A stretch of DNA of 64,000 nucleotides from Solibacillus isronensis (GTDB lineage Bacteria; Bacillota; Bacilli; Bacillales_A; Planococcaceae), in NCBI RefSeq assembly GCF_900168685.1, contig NZ_FVZN01000014.1:1240001-1304000 (forward strand). The letters run 5' to 3'. How positions within the stretch are numbered: the stretch's first letter is position 1; every line of letters starts with the position of its first letter. The translations under genes and the position numbers were made by a program. This document shows, in pieces, positions 1 to 7,443 of this stretch. The notes below the pieces were generated by a model, which ran no database searches, was not told the DNA's origin, and saw nothing but the letters and a program-made list of their open reading frames with translations.

Positions 1-185
1 AAGAATGGGAACTACCTGAGAATGTTGTATTGATTTCCGGAGACGGCCACTCATGGATAGCTCTCGATTATAGAAATAAAAAGGCGGAACCTCCTGTGAT
101 TTTTATTGATACTGACGAAGAAAAAATTATTGATCTTGCTCCTAATTTTGAAGTGTTTTTAAATGGTCTAACGGAATGGGATTAA
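1..185 (+). CDS. SUKH/SMI1-KNR4-type protein, C-terminal fragment
   Basis: The window opens inside a gene. The frame with codons starting at base 3 is open for 60 residues to a TAA at 183-185. It reads VVLISGDGHSWIALDYR, then an acidic stretch, then APNFEVFLNGL near the end. That order (GDGH-W-LDYR followed by a F-x-x-FL-x-GL tail) is characteristic of the SMI1/KNR4 (SUKH) fold, whose members often act as immunity proteins for contact-dependent or secreted toxins. No partner toxin is visible because the upstream side is outside the window. The family call rests on a short C-terminal motif only, and an immunity role is inference. Confidence 0.65.
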   Translation, partial: EWELPENVVLISGDGHSWIALDYRNKKAEPPVIFIDTDEEKIIDLAPNFEVFLNGLTEWD

Positions 186-251
186 TACAAACTTAATTTC
201 ACACCAAGAACAGAAAAGGTTTGATATATTCAGGAGTGTATTACTTTAATC

Positions 252-297
252 GGACGAGATTCTTAAACAAGAATTAGCGTCCTTTTTCATTTTAGCG
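252..297 (+). terminator. Rho-independent terminator after the SUKH-type gene
   Basis: GGACG and CGTCC arms enclose a second pair, ATTCTT and AAGAAT, around a short AAAC loop. The hairpin is followed by TTTTT. It lies about 65 bases after the stop of the partial gene. Confidence 0.6.
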
Positions 298-450
298 CCC
301 GCATTATGTAGGAAAAATGTTATGAACGCAATGGTTTTAATAGAGGACAAAGTAGCGGTTTAACAAAATTCTATTGACTATGCATATTCCCTAACTAACA
401 ATAGCCTTTATGCAGAAGCTGAATCGTAAGACTAAAAGGTGGAACGAAAC

Positions 451-2619
451 GTGAAAAGAGTGGAAAGAAGACAGCAACAAAAATTAACCGGGCGGATATG
501 GCGAAAGGTTAAAGATAAAAAAATAATAATGAAAGTTATAGTAGTGGGTTCAGTATTTTTATTATGCTGTTTACTCATATTTAATATTTTTATTTGGACA
601 AGCGATGTCAGTAAATTAGAAGAACCTACGCCACAGCCAACGATTATCTATGATCAAAATGGAGAGGCAGCCAGTAAAGTTACAGGTTCCAAAATAGATG
701 GAGTCAATATAGAACAGATTCCGGAACATCTTATTCAAGCTGTAATTGCAACGGAAGACCAGAAGTTTTACAAGCATAATGGAATTAATATTATAGGAAT
801 TGTACGTGCAATGACACAAAACACGATGAGCGGAGAAATTGTGGCGGGAGGAAGTACGATTACACAGCAGTTGGCTAAAAACGTCTTTCTAACACAGGAA
901 CGTACATATACGAGAAAGTTAAAAGAACTTATTTTAACGAAAAAAATTGAACGAACATACGATAAAGACGAAATTATGGAACGCTACTTAAATCAGATTT
1001 ATTTTGGTGAAGGAGCCTGGGGCGTGCAGCGGGCTTCCCAAACGTATTTCGGCAAAGATGTCAGTGAATTAACATTAAGTGAGTCGGCTATGCTTGCGGG
1101 GTTGATTAAAGCGCCATCTCTTTTGTCACCAATAAAAGATTTGAATAAATCCGTTCAACGGAGAGACCTTGTTCTAGCATTGATGGAAAAGGAAGGTTAC
1201 ATTACTCAAAACGAGGCGAAAAAAGCAAAAGAACAACCGATTGTATTAGAGGCCAAAAAGATTGATGAGTATAAAGGGAAATATCCTTATTATGTCGACC
1301 ATATTATTGAGGAAGCGATCGAACAATACGGGCTTACAGAAAATGAGGTTCTTTCGGGTGGACTTCATATTTATACAGAACTGAATCCTGCAATACAAAA
1401 TACGGTTGAACAGGTATATAAGGATAATGAAATGTTTCCGGAAGGGCAATCTGACCAGCTGATCCAAAGTGGAGCAATCTTTATCAATCCATCAACTGGA
1501 GGAATCAGTGCACTTGTTGGCGGAAGGGGAGACCATACTTTTAGAGGGTTTAATCGCGCTACTCAATTAAAACGTCAACCTGCATCCACTATGAAACCAT
1601 TGGCGGCATATACTCCTGCTCTGGAACAAGGCTATGAAATCTATGATAAATTATCAGATTCACCGATTAATATTGACGGGTATCAACCAATGAACTACGA
1701 CAAACGATTCCACGGGGAAGTAACGATGTATGAAGCATTGGTGAATTCATACAACATCCCACCGGTATCGTTATTAAATAAAATGGGATTGAAATACGGT
1801 ATAAATGCGGTAGAGCGTTTTGGTATTCAACTAAAAGAAGAGGATCATAATTTAGGTTTAGTACTTGGTGGTTTAAGTGAAGGGGTATCTCCTTTACAAA
1901 TGGCTCAGGCGTTTTCCGTATTTCCTAATGATGGTATAATGGTAGAAGCACACGCTATACAAAAAATTGAAGATGCAGATGGCGAGGTCATTGCCAAGTG
2001 GCATCATAATGAGACGAACGTTACGAAGCCCTTGGTCGCCCAGGAAATTACTTATATGCTTAAAGGTGCTGTTGAAGAAGGTTCAGCAAAAAATGCTCAA
2101 GTAGATGGATGGGAAGTAGCAGGTAAAACGGGAACGTCAGAGCTTCCTTTTGCGAATTTTGGTGGCGCAAAGGATCACTGGTTTGTTGGATATACGCCGG
2201 AAATAGTTGGAGCAATTTGGATGGGCTATGATCAAACAGATGAAAATCATTATTTGTTAGGAACTGGCGGAACTACTGTCACAAAGGTTTTCAAGGAAAT
2301 TTTGACTGAATCTATTACAGAGTTTAACCAAAAAGAATTTGCCTTACCTCTATTAGGCAAACAGCTAAAAGAACAGGCGAAGAAAGAGGAAGAACAGAGG
2401 AAGAAAGAAAAAGAGATAGAGAAGAAGGAGAATGATAAAGCGAGAAAAGAGAAGGAGAAAGAGAAAAAGGAGAAGAAGAAAGAGAAAGAGAAAAAGAAAG
2501 AGAAAGAGAAAAAGAAAGAGAAAGAAAAAGAGAAGAAAGAGAAAGAAAAAGAGAAGAAAGAGAAAGAAAAAGAGAAGAAAGAGATGGGAAAAGAGAACAA
2601 AAGGGAGGAAAAAGAGTAA
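451..2619 (+). CDS. class A penicillin-binding protein (glycosyltransferase/transpeptidase) with Lys/Glu-rich tail
   Basis: Bifunctional peptidoglycan synthase: the N-terminal GT51 domain polymerises lipid II and the C-terminal domain cross-links stem peptides outside the membrane. A basic cytoplasmic N-terminus precedes a single membrane anchor at about residues 26-49. GT51 motifs EDQKFYKHNG and GGSTITQQLAKN follow at about 100-145. Transpeptidase motifs are STMK at about 379-382, SYN at about 433-435 and KTGT at about 559-562, all intact. The last 85 or so residues are almost only Lys and Glu. An upstream in-frame GTG at 439 exists, but AAAGGTGG at 435-442 is correctly spaced only for the GTG at 451, which I chose. 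It is monocistronic and most like the PBP1A/PBP2C group; the exact paralogue is not resolved. Confidence 0.88.
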   Translation: MKRVERRQQQKLTGRIWRKVKDKKIIMKVIVVGSVFLLCCLLIFNIFIWTSDVSKLEEPTPQPTIIYDQNGEAASKVTGSKIDGVNIEQIPEHLIQAVIATEDQKFYKHNGINIIGIVRAMTQNTMSGEIVAGGSTITQQLAKNVFLTQERTYTRKLKELILTKKIERTYDKDEIMERYLNQIYFGEGAWGVQRASQTYFGKDVSELTLSESAMLAGLIKAPSLLSPIKDLNKSVQRRDLVLALMEKEGYITQNEAKKAKEQPIVLEAKKIDEYKGKYPYYVDHIIEEAIEQYGLTENEVLSGGLHIYTELNPAIQNTVEQVYKDNEMFPEGQSDQLIQSGAIFINPSTGGISALVGGRGDHTFRGFNRATQLKRQPASTMKPLAAYTPALEQGYEIYDKLSDSPINIDGYQPMNYDKRFHGEVTMYEALVNSYNIPPVSLLNKMGLKYGINAVERFGIQLKEEDHNLGLVLGGLSEGVSPLQMAQAFSVFPNDGIMVEAHAIQKIEDADGEVIAKWHHNETNVTKPLVAQEITYMLKGAVEEGSAKNAQVDGWEVAGKTGTSELPFANFGGAKDHWFVGYTPEIVGAIWMGYDQTDENHYLLGTGGTTVTKVFKEILTESITEFNQKEFALPLLGKQLKEQAKKEEEQRKKEKEIEKKENDKARKEKEKEKKEKKKEKEKKKEKEKKKEKEKEKKEKEKEKKEKEKEKKEMGKENKREEKE
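2442..2584 (+). repeat. homopurine tract with 18- and 21-bp tandem units coding a Lys/Glu tail
   Basis: About 140 consecutive bases contain only A and G on the plus strand, inside the 3' end of the penicillin-binding protein gene. Units of AAAGAGAAAGAGAAAAAG (18 bp) give way to a 21-bp unit, AAAGAGAAAGAAAAAGAGAAG, repeated three times and coding KEKEKEK. Unit lengths are multiples of three, so copy-number changes keep the frame. Confidence 0.9.
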
Positions 2620-2699
2620 TTTGAAATAATTAATTATTCATTTAGCAGAAGAGAGGGGTACCTTCCCAGCTTTATTGAAAAAAGTAAATTAAAGTGAAG

Positions 2700-2726
2700 A
2701 AGCCCGTGAAAAAATCTCACAGGCTT
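2700..2726. terminator. hairpin between convergent genes
   Basis: AAGCCCGTGA and TCACAGGCTT pair around a short A-rich loop between two convergent genes. The flanking T runs are weak on both strands, so terminator activity is only likely. Confidence 0.45.
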
Positions 2727-2740
2727 TACTAATAAATTTA

Positions 2741-3142
2741 TTATGAATTTGGGTTCCGCTTATCGAAATTCGCACCATTATCATGCTTAAATGCTTGGTC
2801 TTTAGTAGGGAGGAACTCTTTTGCAATCTCTTCTTGGTTTTTCGGTTGTGATTTCATTGAAGCAAAAGCATTGGACATTCGATTTGTTTGATTGTTTGTA
2901 GGAAGGAATTCTTTCGCAATTTCTTCCTGGCTTTTCGGTTGTGATTTCATTGAAGCAAAAGCATTGGACATTCGGTTAGTTTGATCATTTGCAGGGAAGA
3001 AATCTTTAGCAATTTCTTCAATTTTGGATTTGGCATCGGTTGAAAGTATGGGTGAAAATTCTTTTGCGATCTCGTAAAGAGTACCTAGCTTAGATTGATC
3101 ATTACTTGCCTGTTTGCTTTCGTTATTTTTCTTATTTGACAA
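2741..3142 (-). CDS. hypothetical soluble protein with 31-residue internal repeats
   Basis: I do not recognise the family. The protein is hydrophilic, with no signal peptide or membrane segment. The core EIAK(E/D)F(L/F/S)P recurs four times, and two 31-residue units (N-x-QTNRMSNAFASMKSQPK-x-QEEIAKEFLPT) are nearly identical. The unit ends in an IAKEFLP helix-like motif, suggesting a repeated short helix or a peptide-binding tail. Upstream ATG codons at 3151 and 3148 sit directly against GAGGAG, too close for initiation; the TTG at 3142 has normal 9-base spacing and is chosen. It is Asn/Gln/Lys/Ser rich like small spore proteins, but no SASP motif is present. Confidence 0.6.
   Translation of the reverse strand: MSNKKNNESKQASNDQSKLGTLYEIAKEFSPILSTDAKSKIEEIAKDFFPANDQTNRMSNAFASMKSQPKSQEEIAKEFLPTNNQTNRMSNAFASMKSQPKNQEEIAKEFLPTKDQAFKHDNGANFDKRNPNS
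2841..2974. repeat. 93-bp in-gene direct repeat
   Basis: A 41-base identical stretch starting TTCGGTTGTGATTTC occurs at 2841 and again at 2934, a 93-base period. This is the DNA form of the 31-residue protein repeat and marks a recent in-frame duplication. Confidence 0.85.
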
Positions 3143-3441
3143 TGTCATCATCTCCTCGTTCCTTAATATGAGAGATGTTGAATGAAATTATATCAAGAAA
3201 TGATTGACAAAATTTTTGTTTTTTAAAAAGGTGAAATTCATGAATAGAATTAAAAATAAAATTTATCATCGGGCGCTACTTTCATAAGGATCTGCGCTCG
3301 TATCCATATACGGATATTTTCCTGCTTTAATTATAATAATTTATGCAGGGAATTATATTAAAAATTATATCACGGATTAATTTTCGTGAGATATGAGTAG
3401 TGAAAAGTAAAGCTCGGATCATTACGACCCTTTGCTGACTT

Positions 3442-3995
3442 TTATTGCGAATCAATTTTTAACTTATTCCATATAGAACCCCAATTTTTACTTTGTACTC
3501 GATTTGAATAGATAGGATGTAATTTGGAATCTTGATTAAATGGAGGCGTAGGTCTAACTAGTCCTTCAAATAAATCATTTAAGCCATAAGGAGCTAAGAT
3601 TTCTATTTGATTGTTATTTAAACGAACGGCTACTGCAGTAGGAGTTTCAGGGAAATGAGCAACACTTTCAAATGATGATGAATAGGGAGAAAGTTTGTTT
3701 TTAACATGCATTCTGGCTTGATTTTTTACGGACCAGGGCAGATGAGGCATACTTTTTTGCAACTTGGATTCTAAAGCTTTTTCAGACTCTATTGAACTAT
3801 GAAACTCATCAAAATATATTACATCAATATCATTTATTTCTGTTTGTACATTATGTAAGTAATCCAGACTTTATTTCGAATAACACCGGCTGCGACCCAG
3901 CAATCATTTAATTGTAATTCTTGCACGGTTTTTAAAATCGACATCATAAGTTGCTCTGATTTTATAATGTTCGTTAACTCTAATTCGTAATCCAA
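3442..3995 (-). pseudogene. nucleotidyltransferase-like protein (COG3575/DUF925 type), single-base frameshift
   Basis: The 3' part encodes 106 residues from MPHLPWSVKNQARMH through the end. A second frame upstream starts at TTG 3995 behind AAGGAG, reads LDYELELTNIIKSEQ and then NDCWVAAGVIRNKVW, and stops early. Joining the two with one extra base near 3863-3867 restores NKVW-DYLHNVQTEINDIDVIYFD, the expected continuity for this family. One deleted base therefore splits an otherwise intact gene of about 185 residues. Either the gene is freshly broken or there is a sequencing error in a GG run. Family members are predicted nucleotidyltransferases of unknown substrate. It stands alone, with no operon partner. 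Confidence 0.75.
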
Positions 3996-4192
3996 AAGTA
4001 ATCATCTCCTTTTTTACTGCTATTATATCCTTTGTATTTTGAACATGCTATTCCTCATAAAAGATTATACTAACGTAATGGTTATAATGTTTTGCCTTAG
4101 AGAAGCACTGGAAGTCAGATTGATTTCATTATGGGAGATTCTTAACAAGTTTTCAGTTTAACTGGTAAAGTATGTATATGGAGGGGAGATTA

Positions 4193-4480
4193 ATGGGTAA
4201 TATTTTCATCATACTAATGATCTTTTTAATCATTATCGCAAATGTTAGTGGGTTTATAGTCTTCAAAAAAGAGAAAAATCTGTACTCAGCAGCATTTTTA
4301 ATATTATTACTGGCAGGTGTATTTGGCGGACTTGGAATTGCATTAACCTTATTTATTAATGATGCCTTTGCTATATTCTACGGGTTAAATCTTGCCGGCT
4401 ATCTACTAATAAATAGCCTTATTGTATTCCTTATTGCCATTTTAGTTACTATAATCAAAAAATTGAACAGTATTTTCTAA
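4193..4480 (+). CDS. small integral membrane protein, unknown function
   Basis: 95 residues forming three hydrophobic segments at about 2-22, 31-55 and 62-87, with a KKEK loop after the first and a KKLN basic end. No catalytic motif is visible. An in-frame ATG at 4172 lies upstream, but GGAGGGGAG at 4180-4188 is placed for ATG 4193, so I start there. It is monocistronic and ends at a shared bidirectional terminator. I do not recognise a family. Confidence 0.65.
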   Translation: MGNIFIILMIFLIIIANVSGFIVFKKEKNLYSAAFLILLLAGVFGGLGIALTLFINDAFAIFYGLNLAGYLLINSLIVFLIAILVTIIKKLNSIF

Positions 4481-4513
4481 ATTCGAACTTAAAGTAATTA
4501 CTGTTTTTTATAA

Positions 4514-4542
4514 AGGCAATCTTCATAAGATGAAGATTGCCT
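4514..4542. terminator. bidirectional terminator
   Basis: A perfect 13-base inverted repeat (AGGCAATCTTCAT and its complement) around a 3-base loop lies between convergent genes. A- and T-rich flanks would serve both directions. Confidence 0.8.
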
Positions 4543-4574
4543 CAAATTGTTTATTTATAGAGAATATTTCACTC

Positions 4575-5045
4575 TTATGCAACAGTATCGTCGCTAGTGC
4601 GTTTATTCCCTTTATAGATAAAATATAGGGAGATAAACATAAAGAGTAAGGCAAATGTTCTTTTAACGTCTAATTCTATGACTAAACTATTGAACCATCC
4701 AAAATGATCAATAATTACTCCGACTACAAGTTGACCAGTGATTCCAGCAATACTGGTTGCGATCACTCCAATTCGTGGTACTGCTATAACTGTCAAAAGT
4801 AAATACATCGTACCTAAAAACGCTGCACTTAATTGCCATTTTGGCGCATCTAAAATTCCCAGCAGATTTCCGTTGCCAAAAAATAAAATAAATATGGTCA
4901 AAAACATTGTCCCAGTAAGAAAGGTTAAAAATGTTGTTTCAATTGTTCCAGCTTTTCGACTAAATGTACCATTGATAGATGATTGTGCGCTTAATGTGAT
5001 ACCGCCAATCAGCGTGAATAGAATCATAAATAATCCCATGGCCAT
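4575..5045 (-). CDS. YdcZ/DUF606-type DMT-superfamily transporter subunit
   Basis: 156 residues with five predicted membrane helices. Family-typical features are QSSINGTFSRKAGTIETTF near the start, APKWQLSAAFLG in the middle and ITGQLVVGVIIDHFGWF in the second half. YdcZ proteins are half-size members of the drug/metabolite superfamily; substrate is unknown. The gene follows another YdcZ gene after only five bases, with its AGGAGG overlapping the upstream stop, so the two probably form a heteromeric carrier. ArsR-type control is suggested by the operator upstream of the first gene. Confidence 0.82.
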   Translation of the reverse strand: MAMGLFMILFTLIGGITLSAQSSINGTFSRKAGTIETTFLTFLTGTMFLTIFILFFGNGNLLGILDAPKWQLSAAFLGTMYLLLTVIAVPRIGVIATSIAGITGQLVVGVIIDHFGWFNSLVIELDVKRTFALLFMFISLYFIYKGNKRTSDDTVA

Positions 5046-5050
5046 ACCTC

Positions 5051-5479
5051 CTAATTTATTAATATAAGTGCAATGATCATTGAAATAACTGCATATATTT
5101 TTTCTTTATTAATCTTATTTTTCTTACTACCTAACCAACCGAAGTGTTCAATCGTCATACTCATCACTAATTGCCCGATGATGACCGCAACCATTGTTAT
5201 GCCAACACCGACGAATGGGACACTTACAACAATGGAAGTTAAATAAACAACACCTAAGAGCCCTCCAAGTAATGTCCACTTAGGTGCCTCCAAAGTATAG
5301 GAAATCCTGCCTTTGCCAAAAAAGAGCCACAATAGCCCCATGATGATTGAGCCCATAAAGAAGTTATAAAAGCTTGTTTCTATTTGTCCGATTGTTTTTC
5401 CTAGTTCAGCATAGATCGCGCCTTCAAAGCTAAGTGCTGCTCCAGCTAAAAAAGCAAATATATAAAATATAAAGCGCAT
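5051..5479 (-). CDS. YdcZ/DUF606-type DMT-superfamily transporter subunit
   Basis: 142 residues, five membrane helices, a paralogue of the following gene. Matching motifs are LSFEGAIYAELGKTIGQIETSF, then EAPKWTLLGGLLG, then IIGQLVMSMTIEHFGWLG. It is the first gene of the pair, and a 20-bp palindromic operator sits 30 bases upstream of its start. The operator repeats the one before the adjacent arsR-type gene, so derepression by an unknown ligand of the regulator is the likely switch. Substrate cannot be told from sequence. Confidence 0.82.
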   Translation of the reverse strand: MRFIFYIFAFLAGAALSFEGAIYAELGKTIGQIETSFYNFFMGSIIMGLLWLFFGKGRISYTLEAPKWTLLGGLLGVVYLTSIVVSVPFVGVGITMVAVIIGQLVMSMTIEHFGWLGSKKNKINKEKIYAVISMIIALILIN

Positions 5480-5508
5480 AGATGAAATCCTCTTTTCGGT
5501 ATAATTGT

Positions 5509-5528
5509 ATATCTAGAAAAATCGATAT
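5509..5528. promoter_or_regulatory. ArsR-type operator before the ydcZ pair
   Basis: ATATCTAGAAAAATCGATAT: ATATC and GATAT arms with a 10-base spacer. Length, arms and left half are identical to the site upstream of the arsR-type gene at 5884. Confidence 0.65.
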
Positions 5529-5556
5529 AAGTATTGATAAAAAAACAGAAATCCCA

Positions 5557-5871
5557 TTAGATATCTGTTTTAAAGTATTCAGCCAACTGTTGAATAAAGT
5601 CTTCATTACGTCTGTAGTAAGTCCATTGTCCATGGCGAATCGACTCAAGTAAACCAGCTTTTTGCATCATATTTAAGTAGCTCGAAACCGTAGATTGAGA
5701 AATTTTGGCCTTTTCCTGAATATCCCCAACACATACTCCACCCTTGTAACTTACCTCCTTAGGTAGGTGAGCGCCTTGTTTTGGGAAATGTTTCTCGGGT
5801 TCCTTTAACCACTCTAGAATATTGAGTCTTGTTTCATTAGATAATGCTTTGAATACATCAATAGGTTCCAT
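5557..5871 (-). CDS. ArsR-family winged-helix transcriptional repressor
   Basis: 104 residues with the ArsR layout. The N-terminal helix reads FKALSNETRLNILEWL and the recognition helix ISQSTVSSYLNMMQKAGLL. A wing follows: RHGQWTYYRRNE. A GGVCVGD segment supplies a single Cys just before the HTH, so a classical ELCVC metal site is not complete. Dimeric ArsR proteins repress until a metal or small molecule binds. The gene lies upstream of and codirectional with the ydcZ pair, and has its own copy of the same 20-bp palindrome 13 bases before its start. Autoregulation and control of the transporter are therefore likely. Ligand unknown. Confidence 0.85.
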   Translation of the reverse strand: MEPIDVFKALSNETRLNILEWLKEPEKHFPKQGAHLPKEVSYKGGVCVGDIQEKAKISQSTVSSYLNMMQKAGLLESIRHGQWTYYRRNEDFIQQLAEYFKTDI

Positions 5872-5883
5872 GCGTGTAATTAT

Positions 5884-5903
5884 ATATCTAGAATTCTCGA
5901 TAT
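5884..5903. promoter_or_regulatory. ArsR-type operator (autoregulatory)
   Basis: ATATCTAGAATTCTCGATAT is a near-perfect palindrome: ATATCTAGA against TCTCGATAT, one mismatch. It lies 13 bases upstream of the arsR-type start and matches the operator at 5509. Confidence 0.68.
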
Positions 5904-5941
5904 GTCAAGGTGAGATATTGAAGTATTTCCCAGGAAAAGTA

Positions 5942-5966
5942 ACCCACCAGTTAAACTAGTGGGTGC
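5942..5966. terminator. terminator between proC and arsR-type gene
   Basis: ACCCACCAGTT and AACTAGTGGGT pair around a 1-2-base loop. GCTTTTTT follows on the plus side and a T-rich stretch on the minus side. It sits just after the proC stop. Confidence 0.6.
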
Positions 5967-5970
5967 TTTT

Positions 5971-6777
5971 TTATTCCCCGCGTGCCAGTTCTCTTGAGCG
6001 GTTTTCTGCACTTCGGACACAGTTCACAATCGCTTCGTTAAAGGACATCGATTCAAGGGCTTTGATTCCAGCTTCTGTCGTTCCACCTGGACTCGTTACT
6101 TTTCTACGCAATATTGAAGGTTCAACGTTTCCGGATTTCAGCATTTCAGCTGAACCGGCTATTGTCTGTACCATCAGTTCCCGCACGACTTCCTTTGATA
6201 GCCCAAACTCAGCGCCGGCCTGTTCAAATGCTTCAACCAAATAGTATAAATAGGCAGGGCCGCTTCCGGCAAGCGCTGTAACTGCATGAAGCTTTTCTTC
6301 CTCAACTTCAATGACTATGCCGATCGCTTCAAGCATTTGAATATAAAGTGCACGCTGCACTTCTGTTACATGCTGATTGAATGCAATACCGGATGCAGAC
6401 ATGCCGATTGTTGCAGAAGTGTTTGGCATCACACGAGCTATCGAACGGCTGCCGAGATACTGTTCAATAGTTTCAATGGTTACACCAGCGAGCACCGATA
6501 TAATAGCCGTATCCGCACCTAGATGTGATGCGATAATTTCCATTGCAGCGCGGGCATCTTTCGGTTTCATTGCCAAAATGACGAGATCCGCATCCTGCAA
6601 TTGTGTATGGTCCTCCAACAGGTTGACATCGTAGCTTTCGACCAATTCTTTTAGTCGTTCTTTATTGGACCGATTGGATATGAACAGGGCATGCGGGTTG
6701 ATGACATTCTTTTTAATCCATCCGTGAATGAGCGCTTCTGCCATCGAACCTGCGCCGATAAATATAACTTTTTGCAT
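5971..6777 (-). CDS. proC: pyrroline-5-carboxylate reductase
   Basis: Last step of proline synthesis: NAD(P)H reduction of 1-pyrroline-5-carboxylate to L-proline in the cytosol. 268 residues, normal length. The Rossmann motif GAGSMAEAL is at 8-16 and the cofactor-side NRS at 35-37. RVMPNT is near 115 and AGSGPAYLYYLVEA near 170. The P5CR dimerisation signature RRKVTSPGGTTEAGI is at about 225-239. GGAGGG precedes ATG 6777. A T-box leader with a Pro specifier codon directly upstream indicates induction by uncharged tRNA-Pro. It is monocistronic. Confidence 0.95.
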   Translation of the reverse strand: MQKVIFIGAGSMAEALIHGWIKKNVINPHALFISNRSNKERLKELVESYDVNLLEDHTQLQDADLVILAMKPKDARAAMEIIASHLGADTAIISVLAGVTIETIEQYLGSRSIARVMPNTSATIGMSASGIAFNQHVTEVQRALYIQMLEAIGIVIEVEEEKLHAVTALAGSGPAYLYYLVEAFEQAGAEFGLSKEVVRELMVQTIAGSAEMLKSGNVEPSILRRKVTSPGGTTEAGIKALESMSFNEAIVNCVRSAENRSRELARGE

Positions 6778-6833
6778 AGTGTATCCCTCCGATTTTTAAA
6801 TCCGATTCCTTTAAACATTTGTAAAAGAAATAT

Positions 6834-7085
6834 AAAAAAGCACTTCCATCCCTACAATCAGTAAGGACGAAAATGCATTGATTTCCGCGGTACCACCTTT
6901 ATTCACACATAATGTGTGCAGCTTCAGCCTTTTTATCGCAAAGGGTACGGTTATGTTGTCATAACGGCTCAAAAGGAGGTTCAATTATTTCAGCGGGTTA
7001 TGCCGATTTCAGCAAAGACGGCACTCTCTACAACCTTAAAATAATTTACTTGGCTTTATCATTGCCTGTAAATTTTGAATTATCC
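6834..7085 (-). promoter_or_regulatory. T-box riboswitch (tRNA-Pro) controlling proC
   Basis: Read on the minus strand, the leader carries the T-box core AAAGGTGGTACCGCGG at 6885-6900. Downstream is a terminator hairpin (GCATTTTCGTCC against GGGATGGAAGTGC) ending in CTTTTTT at 6834-6876. A long Stem I region with AGAGAGTGCCGT precedes it. TGAA-CCT at 6977-6983 places a CCT (Pro) triplet in the specifier-loop position, matching the downstream proC. Uncharged tRNA-Pro would stabilise the antiterminator and allow transcription. Stem I pairing was done by eye. Confidence 0.9.
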
Positions 7086-7088
7086 AAA

Positions 7089-7117
7089 ATTATAGTGCTG
7101 TATTGAAAAACTGTCAA
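7089..7117 (-). promoter_or_regulatory. sigma-A promoter of the proC leader
   Basis: TTGACA at 7112-7117 and TATAAT at 7089-7094 are separated by exactly 17 bases on the minus strand. Both are perfect consensus hexamers. Transcription would start at about 7082, just before the T-box. Confidence 0.85.
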
Positions 7118-7184
7118 CCTTTGACGTGACGAATAAAGGAAAAAGAGTTAAAATAAATGAATAGTCATTCATTACGAGCGAATC

Positions 7185-7370
7185 AATTACGCTTCGGCGT
7201 AATTGCGTCCAGATTTTTTTGAGTTTAGGCCAACAGTACGTGGGTCAGTCAGCCGTTGTCGCAGGATGCGGCGTTTTTAGGCTGACTTCCTCATTAAATT
7301 CAATTTAAAATCTGTGACATCTGCCAGAGGCTTATCTTTATTCAGCTGGCTTTTGGACCAGCAGCTGGGT
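7185..7370. other. hairpin-rich leader or intergenic element with UUCG tetraloop
   Basis: A 9-bp perfect stem CAATTACGC/GCGTAATTG is capped by TTCG (7185-7206), the very stable C(UUCG)G form. Next are GTCAGCC at 7249-7255 and GGCTGAC at 7281-7287, enclosing an inner GCCG/CGGC pairing. AGCTGG/CCAGCAGCT follows at 7344-7366. Three stable hairpins in 190 bases ahead of an MBL-fold gene suggest a structured leader RNA or a dispersed intergenic element. I recognise no named riboswitch class. Confidence 0.55.
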
Positions 7371-7443
7371 TAAACAAAACAAACAGCTATCATCTACTTG
7401 AAGGGGTGAGTGATTGCTGAATTAAGATAAAGGGGATTAAAAT

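Noticed and set aside
2250-2629. Arg/Lys- and Ser/Phe-rich reading frames over the purine tract
   Set aside because: They are the alternative frames of a low-complexity purine run. No ribosome binding sites, and they lie inside the penicillin-binding protein gene.
3239-3286. 15-codon peptide after AAAAAGGTG
   Set aside because: Short, no family and no neighbour to support it. A good ribosome binding site alone is not enough.
6912-7106. 64-residue plus-strand frame
   Set aside because: It runs antisense through the proC T-box and has no start signal.
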